Of a DNA stretch of 64,000 nucleotides, positions 8,252 through 18,795 are shown piece by piece. The notes below the pieces were generated by a model. It did no database searches. It was not told the DNA's origin and worked only from the letters and a program-made list of their open reading frames with translations. A program made the position numbers and the translations under genes. The DNA is from an uncultured Collinsella sp. (GTDB lineage Bacteria > Actinomycetota > Coriobacteriia > Coriobacteriales > Coriobacteriaceae), in contig CATXKN010000003.1 of NCBI GenBank assembly GCA_958370785.1, forward strand, positions 186,001 through 250,000. Reading direction: 5' to 3'. Position 1 is the first letter of the stretch; every line of letters starts with the position of its first letter.

Positions 8252-8364
8252 CTTTCCTTGGCTTACTTTACCGCAAAAGTTGCCCATGTCTTACTACGTT
8301 GTTTAAAAAGTTAACCGTGTTTCACAAAATGCGCGGGGCAAGCAGGGCGACACCGTACGCAACG

Positions 8365-8415
8365 TACAAGGAGTGTCCCCAGCTGCCGGCACAAAAGGAA
8401 CGTCCCCAAGTGCCG
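8365..8415. repeat. GTCCCC/GTGCCGG dispersed repeat, copy 1
   Basis: An array of GTGTCCCC, CTGCCGGCA, CGTCCCC and AAGTGCCG words in the order also seen at about 21477-21535. About 50 bp align with few differences. No function is evident. Confidence 0.6.
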
Positions 8416-8423
8416 AGCCGCAG

Positions 8424-9194
8424 CTATAGCAGCCCAAAGTGCTTCGCGGCGTTGTAGATCCCGTCGTCGTCCACGGCGGACGTCACGTAGGTCGCCGCGG
8501 CCTTCACGGTATCCTGCGCATTACCCATGGCCACGCTTGTGCCCACGGCGGAAAACATCGACAGGTCGTTCTCGCCGTCGCCAAAGGCAATCGCCTCGCT
8601 CGCGTCGATACCCAGCCGCTCCAGCGTCGCCGCTACGCCCAAGTCCTTGCCGCCGTTGGCCGGAATAATGTCGCAGAACAGATCGCACCAGCGCGTGGTG
8701 AGCGAATGCGACACGGCGTCGGTCACGATATGCTCGTCGGCCGGATCCACAAAGGCGCAGAACTGGTAGACCGGCGCATCGAAGGCATGCTCAAACGGCT
8801 CCTCGTGGTAGACGATTCCCGCGTTGCTGCCGGCCGTCACCACGCGCTCGGACAGGCGGTTCACAAACGAGTTCTCGCCCTGCATGCACAGCGAGTCATA
8901 GCGCCCCTGCGCCACCTGGCCCACAATCACCGCGACGTCGTCCGGATCAATCGGACAGCTGCGATAAACCCCCTCGGCATCAAAGCAGTGCTGGCCCGAG
9001 AGCGTAATGTACGCATCCCAGCCCAAGTCGAACAGCCAGTCCGGCATCTGGTAGGTCGGGCGACCCGTGGCGATCACGCACGCAATCCCCTGCTCGTGAA
9101 AGCTGTCGAGCACCTGCTGCGCCGACGCCGGAATCCGGTGGGTCTTAAAGCTCAGTAGCGTGCCGTCGATATCGAAAAATGCGGCCTTGATCAT
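8424..9194 (-). CDS. Cof-type HAD-superfamily phosphatase
   Basis: 256 residues, cytosolic. HAD motif I is FFDIDGTLLS (residues 7-16), motif II ATGRPTYQMP, motif III the Lys in GGKDLG, and motif IV AFGDGENDLSMF. A large C2B-type cap lies between motifs II and III (about 80-185), as in Cof/YidA sugar-phosphate or nucleotide phosphatases. The substrate cannot be read from sequence. The start codon is 6 bp after the ABC-F stop; its ribosome site (GAGGAG) lies inside that gene's end, so translation is probably coupled. Confidence 0.88.
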   Translation of the reverse strand: MIKAAFFDIDGTLLSFKTHRIPASAQQVLDSFHEQGIACVIATGRPTYQMPDWLFDLGWDAYITLSGQHCFDAEGVYRSCPIDPDDVAVIVGQVAQGRYDSLCMQGENSFVNRLSERVVTAGSNAGIVYHEEPFEHAFDAPVYQFCAFVDPADEHIVTDAVSHSLTTRWCDLFCDIIPANGGKDLGVAATLERLGIDASEAIAFGDGENDLSMFSAVGTSVAMGNAQDTVKAAATYVTSAVDDDGIYNAAKHFGLL

Positions 9195-9200
9195 CCTCGT

Positions 9201-11060
9201 CTACTCCTCGCCCTCGAGCTTTTCGCTCGCCTCGAGCCACGCCATCTCCAGCTCGTCCATGGCGGCATGGGCCTCGTCGATCTTTGCCTGCTGCTCGCCG
9301 AGCGCCGTGTAGTTGGTGGGATCGACCTGGGCCATGGCAGCCTCGGCCTCCTCCACGCGAGCGCGCTGTGTCTCCATCTTGCGCTCAAGCGAGCTCACCT
9401 CGCGGCGGAGCTTCTGGCGCTCGGCGTTGGAAAGACCGTTGGGCTGCCCGCTCGTCTTGGGTTTTTCGGCCGCAACCGCTGCGGCGCCGGTGTCGAACGT
9501 GCCGGTCTTGGCGCTCGGCGCGCCCACGGGCTCGCCCTCGGCGGTGGCGTTGCACAGGCGCAGGTACTGATCGACGCCGCCGGGCATATGCGTCAGGTGG
9601 CCGTCAAGCAGTGCCCACTGTTGGTCGGTCACGCGCTCCATGAGGAAACGGTCGTGCGTCACCAGGATCAGCGTGCCGGGCCAGCCGTCCAGCAGATCCT
9701 CGACAATCGCGAGCATATCGGTATCCAGGTCGTTGCCCGGCTCGTCCAGGATAAGCACGTTGGGCTCGTCCAGGATCGTCAGCAGCAGCGACAGGCGACG
9801 GCGTTGGCCGCCCGAAAGGTCGCCGATACGACTCCAGAGCTGTTGGGTCGTAAAGCCCAGGCGCTCGCAGAGCTTCTCGGGCGAAGTCTCCTTGCCGTCG
9901 ATGACGTAGTACTTCTTATAGTTGCTGAGCACCTCGCGGATCGTGTCGCCCATGTAGGGCTCGAGCTCCTCGAGCTGCTGCGATAGCACGCCAAAACGTA
10001 CCGTCTGGCCGATCTTCACGCGGCCGCGCAGGGGCGCGATCTTGCCCTGGATCACGTCGAGCAGCGTGGACTTGCCGGCACCGTTCTCACCCAAAAGACC
10101 ATAGCGGTCGCCCGCACCGATAAGCCAGGTCACGTCGGAGAGCACCTGCTTGGGCGCGCCGTCGGTATCCGCATAGCCGGCGTCCACGTCGATCACGTCG
10201 ATGACCTGCTTGCCCAGGCGGCTCACCGCCAGGCGCTTGAGCTCCAGCTCGTCGCGCACGGGCGGCACGTCGGCGATGAGTTCGCGAGCGGCATCCACGC
10301 GAAACTTGGGCTTGGTGGAGCGCGCCTGGGCGCCACGGCTCAGCCACGCGAGCTCCTTGCGTGCCATGTTGCGACGACGCTCCTCGGTGACGGCGGCCAT
10401 GCGGTCGCGCTCTACGCGCTGCAGGATGTATGCCGAGTAACCGCCCTCGAAGGGATCGACCTGGCCGTCGTGGACCTCCCACATGCTGGTGCAGACCTCG
10501 TCCAAGAACCAGCGGTCGTGCGTGACCACGAGCATGGCGCCCTGGTCGCGCTGCCAGCGGGCCTTTAAGTGACGCGCGAGCCAGTTGATGGTGCGCATGT
10601 CCAGGTGGTTGGTGGGCTCGTCGAGCATGAGCACGTCGTAGTCGCCGATCAGCAGGCGCGCAAGGTCCACGCGACGGCGCTGACCGCCCGAAAGCTCGCC
10701 CACCGTGCCCTCCCAGGGCACATCGCTAATGAGACCGGCGAGGATCTGGCGCGTACGCGGACTCGACGCCCACTCATACTCGGGCGTGTCGCCCACAACG
10801 GCATGATGCACGGTATCGGTGTCGACAAGTTGGTCCTTTTGGCCGAGCAGACCGATCGTGGTGCCGCGGCGATGCGTCACGCGGCCATCGTCGGGCTCCA
10901 GCGTGCCGGCGAGCACGCTCAGCAGCGTCGACTTGCCGTCGCCGTTTTTACCAACAATACCAATGCGGTCGCCCTCGCCCACGCCGAGCGTCACGCTATC
11001 GAAAATATGCTTGGTGGGAAACTCTAGGCTGATGGAATCGCATCCCAAAAGAATCGCCAT
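9201..11060 (-). CDS. uup: ABC-F family ATPase, Uup-like
   Basis: 619 residues from the ATG behind GGAG, beginning MAILLGCDS; upstream in-frame codons lack a ribosome site. Two ABC ATPase domains without membrane segments: Walker A GKNGDGKST and GENGAGKST, signatures LSGGQRRR in both, and Walker B VLMLDEPTNHLD and LILDEPGNDLD. The second has GN-D in place of TNHLD. The C-terminal ~75 residues form a coiled coil (LRREVSSLERKMETQ), as in Uup. ABC-F proteins act at the ribosome E-site or on DNA intermediates (Uup). The coiled-coil tail favours Uup over the antibiotic-resistance branch. Confidence 0.88.
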   Translation of the reverse strand: MAILLGCDSISLEFPTKHIFDSVTLGVGEGDRIGIVGKNGDGKSTLLSVLAGTLEPDDGRVTHRRGTTIGLLGQKDQLVDTDTVHHAVVGDTPEYEWASSPRTRQILAGLISDVPWEGTVGELSGGQRRRVDLARLLIGDYDVLMLDEPTNHLDMRTINWLARHLKARWQRDQGAMLVVTHDRWFLDEVCTSMWEVHDGQVDPFEGGYSAYILQRVERDRMAAVTEERRRNMARKELAWLSRGAQARSTKPKFRVDAARELIADVPPVRDELELKRLAVSRLGKQVIDVIDVDAGYADTDGAPKQVLSDVTWLIGAGDRYGLLGENGAGKSTLLDVIQGKIAPLRGRVKIGQTVRFGVLSQQLEELEPYMGDTIREVLSNYKKYYVIDGKETSPEKLCERLGFTTQQLWSRIGDLSGGQRRRLSLLLTILDEPNVLILDEPGNDLDTDMLAIVEDLLDGWPGTLILVTHDRFLMERVTDQQWALLDGHLTHMPGGVDQYLRLCNATAEGEPVGAPSAKTGTFDTGAAAVAAEKPKTSGQPNGLSNAERQKLRREVSSLERKMETQRARVEEAEAAMAQVDPTNYTALGEQQAKIDEAHAAMDELEMAWLEASEKLEGEE

Positions 11061-11120
11061 ATGCCCTGCTCCTTCGTAGAAATTCAACGTTGTCCATGAT
11101 AGCAGCGAGCCCCACCCCAA

Positions 11121-11155
11121 ACCACCACGAAGGTGCCTGTCCCCTTTGTGGTGGT
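11121..11155. repeat. Small palindrome containing a GCCTGTCCCC word
   Basis: ACCACCAC and GTGGTGGT arms enclose AGGTGCCTGTCCCCTTT. It is related in wording to the GTCCCC repeats elsewhere in the window. It lies upstream of the ABC-F gene. Confidence 0.5.
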
Positions 11156-11172
11156 CGCTTCGGTCGCAGAGC

Positions 11173-11210
11173 AAAAAGGCGGGCCATCTCCCGCAAGAGA
11201 TGACCCGCCC
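11173..11210 (-). terminator. Terminator of the pst operon
   Basis: On the minus strand, GGCGGGTCATCTC pairs with GGAGATGGCCCGCC and is followed by TTTTT, 56 bp after the pstB stop codon. Confidence 0.88.
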
Positions 11211-11265
11211 CTCCAATCAGTCCCGTGGCGACCGTGGCCGCCACGGGCCTCAAGCATGTCCCGGA

Positions 11266-12134
<869 letters not shown>

Positions 12135-12138
<4 letters not shown>

Positions 12139-13061
12139 TCGGCCGTCATCTTCCTTGCCAGTTGCTTGCCCACGATACGGGCAACTATGTTAAACAGCAG
12201 CACGCAGATCATCAGCAGTGCAGCGGTGCCCCAAACGATCTGCTGGGCCTCGGGGCTGCCCTCGCCGTAAATCTTGTAGATGTGCACGGCGAGCGACTCA
12301 CCGGGGCGGAACACGTTCCAAGCGCAGGTGGGGCTCGACAGGTTAAAGCTCAAGAAGTTCAAACGCACCGGCGAGCTCATGCCCGAGGTAAAGAGCAGTG
12401 CCGCGGCCTCGCCAAACACGCGGCCGGCCGAAAGCACGATGCCGGTCACGATGGCAGGCATGGCCTCGGGGATCAGGATGAGCAGCGTGGCCTCCCAGCG
12501 GGTAAGGCCCATGGCCAGGCACGCATCGCGCTGGGCCTGCGGCACGTCCTCGAGCGCCTGCTGGATCACGCGCACCAGGATGGGAATGTTGAACATGGTG
12601 AGCGCGACGGCGCCGGAGATGATGGAGTACTTCCAGCCCAGCTGCACCGAGAACACCAGGAAACCGAACATGCCGACAACGATGGAAGGCAGCGAGGACA
12701 GCGTCTCGATGGCGGTGGAAGCGATGTCGCGGATGGGACCGTCCGGCGCGTACTCAACCAAAAAGACCGCGCCGCCCAGGCTGATGGGCACCGAGATGAT
12801 CAGGGTGATCAGCAGCAGATAGAACGAGTCGAACAGCTGGTAGAGTACGCCGCCCTGAGTTCCGTTGGCGCGCGACGGCTGCGTGAGAAAACCCGGCTGG
12901 AACAGCGTCGAGATGCCCTCGAACAGGATATAGGCCACCATGGAGACGACGATGAGCATGACGATGGCGATGATTGCCGTCAGCACGCCCGTGGCGATGC
13001 GATCCTGTTTTTGGACGCGCTCGAGTCTCGCCTCGTCGATATGGATGTGCGTGCTAGCCAC
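12135..13061 (-). CDS. pstA: Phosphate ABC transporter permease PstA
   Basis: A membrane permease of about 308 residues with six predicted TM helices and the EAA loop around LAMGLTRWEATLLILIPEAMP, which docks on PstB. I chose the GTG at 13061: it overlaps the pstC stop (GTGGCTAG) and follows GGGGGCGAAGG. An upstream ATG at 13085 would add eight residues and overlap pstC by 32 bp. The C-terminus ends ARKMTAE at the pstB start. Confidence 0.9.
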
Positions 13062-13962
13062 GAGCCTTCGCCCCCTTGCGGCCAATGAGGTGGATGATCA
13101 GGATGAAGATGAGGCTCATGCCCATCAGCAGCAGGCCGAGCGCCCACAGAACATCGTCCTGGGCCGAGCCCTCGGCATAGACCGCCATGGACGTGGTGAG
13201 CGTGGTGGTGATGGTGGACGCCGGCGACAGCAGCGACGTCGGCATGGCCTCGATACCGCCGATAACCATGCGCACGGCGAGCGTCTCGCCAAAGGCGCGG
13301 GTCATGCCAAGGATGACCGCGGTCATGAGCGACGGCATGGCAGACTTGAGCACCACGTGCCAGATGGTCTGCCAGCGGGTGTAGCCCAGCGCAAGCGAGC
13401 CCTGACGGTAGCCGTCGGGCACGGCACGCAGGCCATCGACCGAAAGCGTGGTCATAGTCGGCAGGATCATGACGGCCAGCACGATGGCGCCGGGCAAGAT
13501 GCCCAGACCCGTGCTCACGTGGAAAACGGACTTCATAAGTCCGACGACCACGTGAAAGCCAATCAGTCCAAAGACGACCGAGGGAATGCCGGTCAAAAGC
13601 TCAATAAGCGGCTGAAAGACCTTGGAACCAAATTTGGGTTGGATCTCGACCGCAAAGATGGCGGAGCCGATGGCGATGGGCAGCGCGATGAGCGTGGAGA
13701 GCACCATGACCGCAAACGAGGTGACGATCAGGGGCAGGGCGCCGGTATAGGGCAGACCGTTTTCGGCTGTGTTGGCCAGGTCCCACTTGGTGCCGGTGAA
13801 GAACTCGACAACCGAAACGCCATCCTTGAGAAAAGCCGAGAGGCCCTTTTGGGCGACCATGAAGATAAGCGCGGCAACGACAAGCGTCACGAGCGCTACG
13901 CAAGCGCCCGTGACGCCCAGGCCCACGTTCTCAAGGTCGCGCTTTGGCAGCTGTTTTGCCAT
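13054..13962 (-). CDS. pstC: Phosphate ABC transporter permease PstC
   Basis: 302 residues with six predicted TM helices. The EAA-like loop is ALGYTRWQTIWHVVLKSAMP, and the conserved GIPSVVFGLIG segment lies in the membrane core. It pairs with PstA to form the phosphate channel. ATG preceded by AAAGG; it starts 25 bp after the pstS stop, consistent with one operon. Confidence 0.93.
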   Translation of the reverse strand: MAKQLPKRDLENVGLGVTGACVALVTLVVAALIFMVAQKGLSAFLKDGVSVVEFFTGTKWDLANTAENGLPYTGALPLIVTSFAVMVLSTLIALPIAIGSAIFAVEIQPKFGSKVFQPLIELLTGIPSVVFGLIGFHVVVGLMKSVFHVSTGLGILPGAIVLAVMILPTMTTLSVDGLRAVPDGYRQGSLALGYTRWQTIWHVVLKSAMPSLMTAVILGMTRAFGETLAVRMVIGGIEAMPTSLLSPASTITTTLTTSMAVYAEGSAQDDVLWALGLLLMGMSLIFILIIHLIGRKGAKARG

Positions 13963-13987
13963 TGCAAACCTTTCCGGGGGCGATTAC

Positions 13988-14926
13988 TTATTTAGCAGAG
14001 ACCTTGCCGCTGGCGTCCTTGACGACCTTCATGGCAGAGACGGGGATAAAGCCCTGCTCCTCGACGAGCTTGCCCTGGACGTCGTCGGAAAGCATGAACT
14101 CCAGGAAGGCCTTGGTGGCCTCGTCGGCGTCCTTAGCGCAGTACATGTGCTCGGTAGCCCAGATCTTGAAGGAGTCGTCGGTGACGTTTGCGCTCTTGGG
14201 CTCGACGCCCTCGACCTTGATGGCGTTGAACTTGGAGTCATCGAAGTGCGAGAAGTCGAGGTAGGAGATGGCGTTATCGGTGCTGCCCATCTGAGTCTGG
14301 ACGTCGCCGGACTTGTCGAGCTCGGCGTCGCCCTTAAAGTCGACTGCCTCGTCGCCAAAGACGGCAGCCTCGAAGGTGGCGCGGGTACCGGAACCGGCCT
14401 TGCGGTTGAGAACGACAATCTTGGCGTCGTCGCCGCCGACCTCCTTCCAGTTGGTGATCTGGCCGGAGAAGATACCCTTGAGCTGCTCGAGGGACAGGTC
14501 GTCGACCTTCACGTTCTTAGAGACGACGGGACCCATGCCCACGACGGCGACCTCGTGGTCGACGAGGTTCTTGACCTGGTCGGCCTCGAGCTTGGTCTCG
14601 GCGAAGACGTCGGAGTTACCGATGGTGACGGTGCCGGCGGCAACAGCGGTCAGACCTTTGCCCGAACCGTTGCCCGAGCCGGAGACGGAGACGTCGGGGT
14701 TGGCATCCATGAACTTCTCGGCAGCAGCCTCGACGAGAGCCTGGAACGAGGAGGCACCGTCGTAGGTCACCTCGCCGGAGACGGACTCGGCAGCAGCGGC
14801 GCTACCCTTGTCGGCGGCGTCGGATGCGCCTGCGCCGCCGCAGCCAACGAGACCGAGACCGACGATGCTGGCAAGACCACCAGCAAGGCCGAGGAACTGA
14901 CGACGAGAATAAGCCTGATCGAGCAT
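13988..14926 (-). CDS. pstS: Phosphate-binding lipoprotein PstS with Tat signal
   Basis: 312 residues from MLDQAYSRRQFL behind GGAAG. The signal peptide has a twin-arginine motif (SRRQFLGLAGG) and a lipobox VGC-G, so it is probably exported folded by Tat and then lipid-anchored outside the membrane. The mature protein has phosphate-binding loop motifs typical of PstS: GASSFQAL, SGSGNGSGKG and RKAGSGTRATFE. It is the first gene of pstSCAB. A Tat lipoprotein PstS is less usual than a Sec one. Confidence 0.92.
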   Translation of the reverse strand: MLDQAYSRRQFLGLAGGLASIVGLGLVGCGGAGASDAADKGSAAAAESVSGEVTYDGASSFQALVEAAAEKFMDANPDVSVSGSGNGSGKGLTAVAAGTVTIGNSDVFAETKLEADQVKNLVDHEVAVVGMGPVVSKNVKVDDLSLEQLKGIFSGQITNWKEVGGDDAKIVVLNRKAGSGTRATFEAAVFGDEAVDFKGDAELDKSGDVQTQMGSTDNAISYLDFSHFDDSKFNAIKVEGVEPKSANVTDDSFKIWATEHMYCAKDADEATKAFLEFMLSDDVQGKLVEEQGFIPVSAMKVVKDASGKVSAK

Positions 14927-15132
14927 GATCTTCCTTTCGTACATGCGAATCGCGGGCACCCTGCCCGCTTTGCTGTTTGGAAAGATACGACCCCGACCGG
15001 GCAGCACCCGCGCCAACTGCGGTTTCTTACGGGCATTTGATAAACCCTTACCGCAAGCGCGGCAGGGCTTTACAAACGAATAACAATCCCGCTGACATGC
15101 ATGGCCCGCCTTTTACACCGAAAAAAAAAGAA

Positions 15133-15197
15133 GTTCCGGTGAAATAGTTCCTGCTTGGCCATCAAATGGCCCATTCTAGGAACTATTCCACCGCAAC
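15133..15197. repeat. Intergenic palindrome family P, copy 1
   Basis: 20-bp arms (15133-15152 and 15178-15197, two mismatches) enclose an inner GGCCAT-CAA-ATGGCC hairpin. It ends in CCGCAACTTA like the copies at 18407 and 24647. It lies just past the stop of the M20 peptidase gene, in the gap before pstS on the minus strand. Confidence 0.8.
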
Positions 15198-15220
15198 TTA
15201 GATTGGGAAACCGCGAAACC

Positions 15221-16657
15221 TTAAAGCTCTAATTCATTCAAACGGAGGATCGCAACGATATAGATCTTGAGCGCTTGCTTGAGCTGTTCCTCGTTGGCGC
15301 ACTCGTTGGGGCCGTGCATCTGGCCGCCCCACGCGGGCAGCTCAAGGCCGGTCTCCTCGGGGCCAAATGACACGGCGCGGGCAAAGTTGCGCGCGTACGT
15401 GCCGCCGCCCATGGCAAAGGGCTCGGCATGCTTACCCGTAAACTCGTTATAGGTATCAATCAGCGCTTTCACGGCCGGATCGTCGGCAGAGACCGAGAAC
15501 GGCACCTTTGCATGACCCACGCGACAGGTCACGTCAAAGCGCCCCACGAGCGGCTCGAGCTGCTCGCTGATGGTATCGGCGCTCGTGCTATCGGGGAAGC
15601 GCACGTCGATGACCTGCTCGATATGGCCATCCACCACACGGATGACGCCGGGGTTGCAGGTGAGCGGGCCAAACGCCGGGCTCGTCGCATCGATTCCCAG
15701 GCCGCGGCCATAGGCGTCCGCATGCACAAAGGCCAGAAACTTGACAAACTCGTGCTCGGCAGGCGTCAGCAGGCGCTCGTCGCGCGCACCAAACGCATCC
15801 TCGGCCTCGCGCAGATACGCCACGATGAGGCCGACGGCATTGATTGTTCCCTCGGGCATCGAGGCATGACCGCCAATGCCGTGGGCGAAAATCTGCGCAT
15901 GCCCGTTGCCGAGCGCCGTGATCTCCAGGCGGTCGGCGTTCTCAACAGGCGCCGGCAGCTCATCGGCGGCAATCGCAAGCTCGCAGATAGACTGCGACGG
16001 AATGGCGTTGCTCGCTTCGGCGCCGCTCCAGGACACAATGCGCCCGCCGTCGATCTTGGGACTCACAAACGTCGCCCCAAACTGGCCCTTCTCGGCATTA
16101 CAAACCGGGAACTCGGCATCGGGCGTAAACAGAAAGTCGGGGTTCGCGTGGTTCTCCAGATAATGGTGAACGTCGGACATGCCCACTTCCTCATCGCATC
16201 CCAGCAGCGCGCGGAAGGTATAGCGCGGGGTAATGCCGTGCTTGAGCAGATAGGCGCCGGCGTAGAGCGACAGCACCGCCGGGCCCTTGTCGTCGATTAC
16301 GCCGCGACCGAGCAGCCAGCCCTCTCGGCGCTCCATCGCAAACGGGTCGGTGTTCCAACCGGGACCGGCGGGAACCACGTCCACGTGGCAGATGGTCGCG
16401 AGCTGCTTGTCGCCGCGGCCAGGGATATCGGCAATGCCCACATAGCCCTCGTCGTCGCTCGTCTGGTAGCCGAGCTTCTGCGCAATGCCGAGCGCGCAAT
16501 CGAGCGCATCACGGACCGGGCGGCCAAACGGCGCACCGGGCTCTGCGTCGGCAGCAACGGCTACGGACGGATAACTCACCAGCTGCTCGATATCGGCGAC
16601 GACATCTTCCCAGACCTCGTCGACATACTCAGCGACGCTCTGCTCCACCTGATTCAT
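15221..16657 (-). CDS. M20-family dipeptidase (PepV/Sapep-like)
   Basis: 478 residues from the ATG behind AAGGAGG. Di-zinc ligands are recognisable: ICHVDVVPAG (His and catalytic Asp), GVIDDKGP (bridging Asp), LGCDEEVG (catalytic Glu pair), and a late MHGPNE with His. Length and the interrupting lid domain (about residues 190-330) match the PepV/Sapep group, cytosolic dipeptidases with broad specificity. Monocistronic, with family P repeat DNA downstream. Confidence 0.88.
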   Translation of the reverse strand: MNQVEQSVAEYVDEVWEDVVADIEQLVSYPSVAVAADAEPGAPFGRPVRDALDCALGIAQKLGYQTSDDEGYVGIADIPGRGDKQLATICHVDVVPAGPGWNTDPFAMERREGWLLGRGVIDDKGPAVLSLYAGAYLLKHGITPRYTFRALLGCDEEVGMSDVHHYLENHANPDFLFTPDAEFPVCNAEKGQFGATFVSPKIDGGRIVSWSGAEASNAIPSQSICELAIAADELPAPVENADRLEITALGNGHAQIFAHGIGGHASMPEGTINAVGLIVAYLREAEDAFGARDERLLTPAEHEFVKFLAFVHADAYGRGLGIDATSPAFGPLTCNPGVIRVVDGHIEQVIDVRFPDSTSADTISEQLEPLVGRFDVTCRVGHAKVPFSVSADDPAVKALIDTYNEFTGKHAEPFAMGGGTYARNFARAVSFGPEETGLELPAWGGQMHGPNECANEEQLKQALKIYIVAILRLNELEL

Positions 16658-16676
16658 GGACGACCTCCTTACCAAT

Positions 16677-16700
16677 GAGGGGCGAGCGTGCCCGCCCCTC
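16677..16700 (-). terminator. Hairpin after the HAD phosphatase gene
   Basis: GAGGGGCG/CGCCCCTC with an 8-nt loop, 12 bp past the stop codon of the minus-strand gene. There is no T-run, so terminator activity is only likely. Confidence 0.45.
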
Positions 16701-16711
16701 ACATCACATAC

Positions 16712-17374
16712 TTATATAGCGAAAAGTTTAGCAAGCTCGGCCACCGAGTGCACCACCGCATCGGCACCCGCGGCCTCGTGCTCCCCCAGCGCCGCCGCGC
16801 CCGAATAGATGCCGATACACGGCACACCCATCGCGTGCGCGCCCTCCACATCGTTAAAGCGATCGCCGATCATCACGGCATCGTCGGCCGCCGCACCCAG
16901 AGCCGCCAGGGCATCGCGGACCGAATCGGCCTTGGTCTCGCGCCCCTGCGGCGGATTCATGCCAATCACCGCCTCAAACTGAGAAAGCCCGAGCTCACGC
17001 ACCATGTCGATGCACTTTGCCTCCATGCGCGACGTTGCCACAGCCATACGCTTGCCCTGGGCGGTCAACCCATCCAGCAGCTCGGGAATCCCATCGAACA
17101 CGGGGTACTCTTCCGGTCCCAGTTCATCAAAATAGGCGCGGTACTCATCGGCCACAACCAGCGACTCCTCGCGGGAAAAGCCGTAAAAGTCGTGAAAGCT
17201 CTTCCACAGGGGTGGCCTGATCATGCGGCGCAGGTCACCCATCTGCGCCTCAGAAAGCCCGTGCGCAGCCAGCGTCTTGCGCGTCGAGGTCATCACCGCC
17301 CGGCCCGTATCTGCCACCGTGCCGTCAAAATCGAACAGCACGACCGGCCGTCTGCATATCTCCAACGCCTCCAT
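16712..17374 (-). CDS. HAD-family phosphatase (phosphoglycolate-phosphatase-like)
   Basis: About 220 residues. HAD motif I FDFDGTVADTG, motif II VATSRM, a motif III Lys in GRETKADS, and motif IV MIGDRFNDVEGA with conserved Asp residues. A helical C1 cap lies between motifs I and II (about 25-85). The group includes phosphoglycolate and pyrophosphate phosphatases; the substrate is open. I chose the ATG at 17374, with AGAGG seven bases before it; the ATG at 17380 is an alternative. Divergent from the DegV gene. Confidence 0.85.
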   Translation of the reverse strand: MEALEICRRPVVLFDFDGTVADTGRAVMTSTRKTLAAHGLSEAQMGDLRRMIRPPLWKSFHDFYGFSREESLVVADEYRAYFDELGPEEYPVFDGIPELLDGLTAQGKRMAVATSRMEAKCIDMVRELGLSQFEAVIGMNPPQGRETKADSVRDALAALGAAADDAVMIGDRFNDVEGAHAMGVPCIGIYSGAAALGEHEAAGADAVVHSVAELAKLFAI

Positions 17375-17530
17375 CGGCATTCCTCTTCCCCAGTTGACGA
17401 TTTCCACACCGACACTTCAAACTGTTGACTATTCAACAATTGAACCTAGTAATGTGGAACGACTCTACTATACTTGTCGCACTTTGCTCTCAGAAGGCGG
17501 CGCGCAAGCGCCCCAATGAAAGGTGCAATT

Positions 17531-18391
17531 ATGTCTTTTGCCATCATAACCGACTCCACGTCGGACATCTCCCCCGCCCGCGCCCAAGAGCTCGGCATTT
17601 ACGTGATTCCGCTGCATGTGATTATCGAGGGCGAGGACCTGCTCGACCAGGTGCAAATTACCGCCCAGGAGTACGTCGCGCGCATGGCCGGCACCGAGCA
17701 GCTGCCGCACACCTCGCAGCCGAGCGCCGGCGAGTTCAAGGCACTCTTTGACCGCGTGCGCGCCGACGGCCACGACAGCGCCATCTTTATCTCGCTATGC
17801 AGCGAGTGGTCTGCCTGCTATGCCAACGCCAGCCTGACGGCCGATACCCACGAGCTCGACGTGCGCTGCATCGATTCGCGCACCGGCTCGGGTGCCGAGG
17901 GCCTGCTGGTGGAGTATGCGCTCGCCATGCGCGAGGACGGCCGCAGCCTGGACGAGACCGAGGCGCAGATCCGCGCGACGCTGCCCGACGCCCACCTGCT
18001 GCTGATTCCCCGCACGCTCGAAAACCTCGTTAAGAACGGCCGCGCACCTAAACTCGCCGGCCAGCTCACGCAAATGCTCAACATTCGCCTAGCCGTTTCG
18101 CCGGAGTGGAAATCGGGCGAGATCAAGGCCATCAAGAAGGGCCGCGGCGCCAAGCGCATCGTCGCCAACACCATGGCCGACTGCCTCGCGTTTTTGGCTG
18201 AACACCCGGGTTCGAGCGTGCGCGTACTCACGACCGGCGCCGCCGAGGAGCACGAGCTCGTCAACCAGGCGCTCGCAGGCCAGAACTACGTAGACGCCGG
18301 CACCGGCCCCATCGGCTGCACCATCGCCACCCACGTAGGCGTCGACGCCATCGCCATCAGCTACTGCCCCCGCTACCAGCCCATTCACTAG
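17531..18391 (+). CDS. DegV family fatty-acid-binding protein
   Basis: 286 residues from the ATG at MSFAIITDST behind AAAGGTG. DegV proteins bind long-chain fatty acids; with FakA they present acyl groups for phosphorylation. Seen here: ITDSTSDIS at the N-terminus, LPHTSQPSAGEF (Thr-Ser lipid-head contact), FISLCSEWS, and NGRAPKLAG, plus GPIGCTIATHVG at the end. The related protein at 32420-33310 has clearly different sequence. No fakA gene is in the window. Confidence 0.9.
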   Translation: MSFAIITDSTSDISPARAQELGIYVIPLHVIIEGEDLLDQVQITAQEYVARMAGTEQLPHTSQPSAGEFKALFDRVRADGHDSAIFISLCSEWSACYANASLTADTHELDVRCIDSRTGSGAEGLLVEYALAMREDGRSLDETEAQIRATLPDAHLLLIPRTLENLVKNGRAPKLAGQLTQMLNIRLAVSPEWKSGEIKAIKKGRGAKRIVANTMADCLAFLAEHPGSSVRVLTTGAAEEHELVNQALAGQNYVDAGTGPIGCTIATHVGVDAIAISYCPRYQPIH

Positions 18392-18406
18392 GGGCACCTT
18401 TACCAC

Positions 18407-18469
18407 TTGCGGTGGAATAGGGACTGTTTTTGGCTTATCAGCCGCAAATCAGTCCCTATTCCACCGCAA
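18407..18469. repeat. Intergenic palindrome family P, copy 2
   Basis: Perfect 20-bp arms (18407-18426 and 18450-18469) with a small TGGC/GCC(A) centre, followed by CTTAG. It lies between two convergent genes. The inner part of the stem (GGGACTG/CAGTCCC) differs from the other copies but still pairs. Confidence 0.85.
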
Positions 18470-18484
18470 CTTAGAAATCGGCGA

Positions 18485-18793
18485 TCAGCCCAGCGGACCC
18501 TGAAAAAGCTCCTGATGAGTGCCCATTCGCACCAGCCTGATCACTGGGTTAGTCTTATGGGGCAGATATAGAACGACCACATCGACCAAGCCATCGGATA
18601 GGTGGAACTCGATGTGGCCGTTGTAATTGCCGCCCGGGTTTGAGAGCTCGTGGGCGCCGTACTCCGCCGGAAGCGACCCATGAGCCACAAGCTCTGCAAC
18701 CGCCGCTTTAAACTCACTCTTTAACTGCGGATGCATGCGCATCGTTCGTTTGTAGTCCGCCTTAAATTGAGCCTCGACTTTGATCTCGAACAT
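18485..18793 (-). CDS. yafQ: YafQ-family type II toxin
   Basis: 102 residues of the RelE/YafQ mRNA-interferase fold. Family features: the N-terminal FKADYKRTMR helix, ELSNPGGNYNGHIEFHL (corresponding to the GNYKGYRE-H core) and the C-terminal VRMGTHQELF with a late His. YafQ cuts mRNA at the ribosome, in frame, at AAA codons in E. coli. Located 2 bp after its antitoxin gene. Confidence 0.88.
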   Translation of the reverse strand: MFEIKVEAQFKADYKRTMRMHPQLKSEFKAAVAELVAHGSLPAEYGAHELSNPGGNYNGHIEFHLSDGLVDVVVLYLPHKTNPVIRLVRMGTHQELFQGPLG

Positions 18794-18795
18794 CG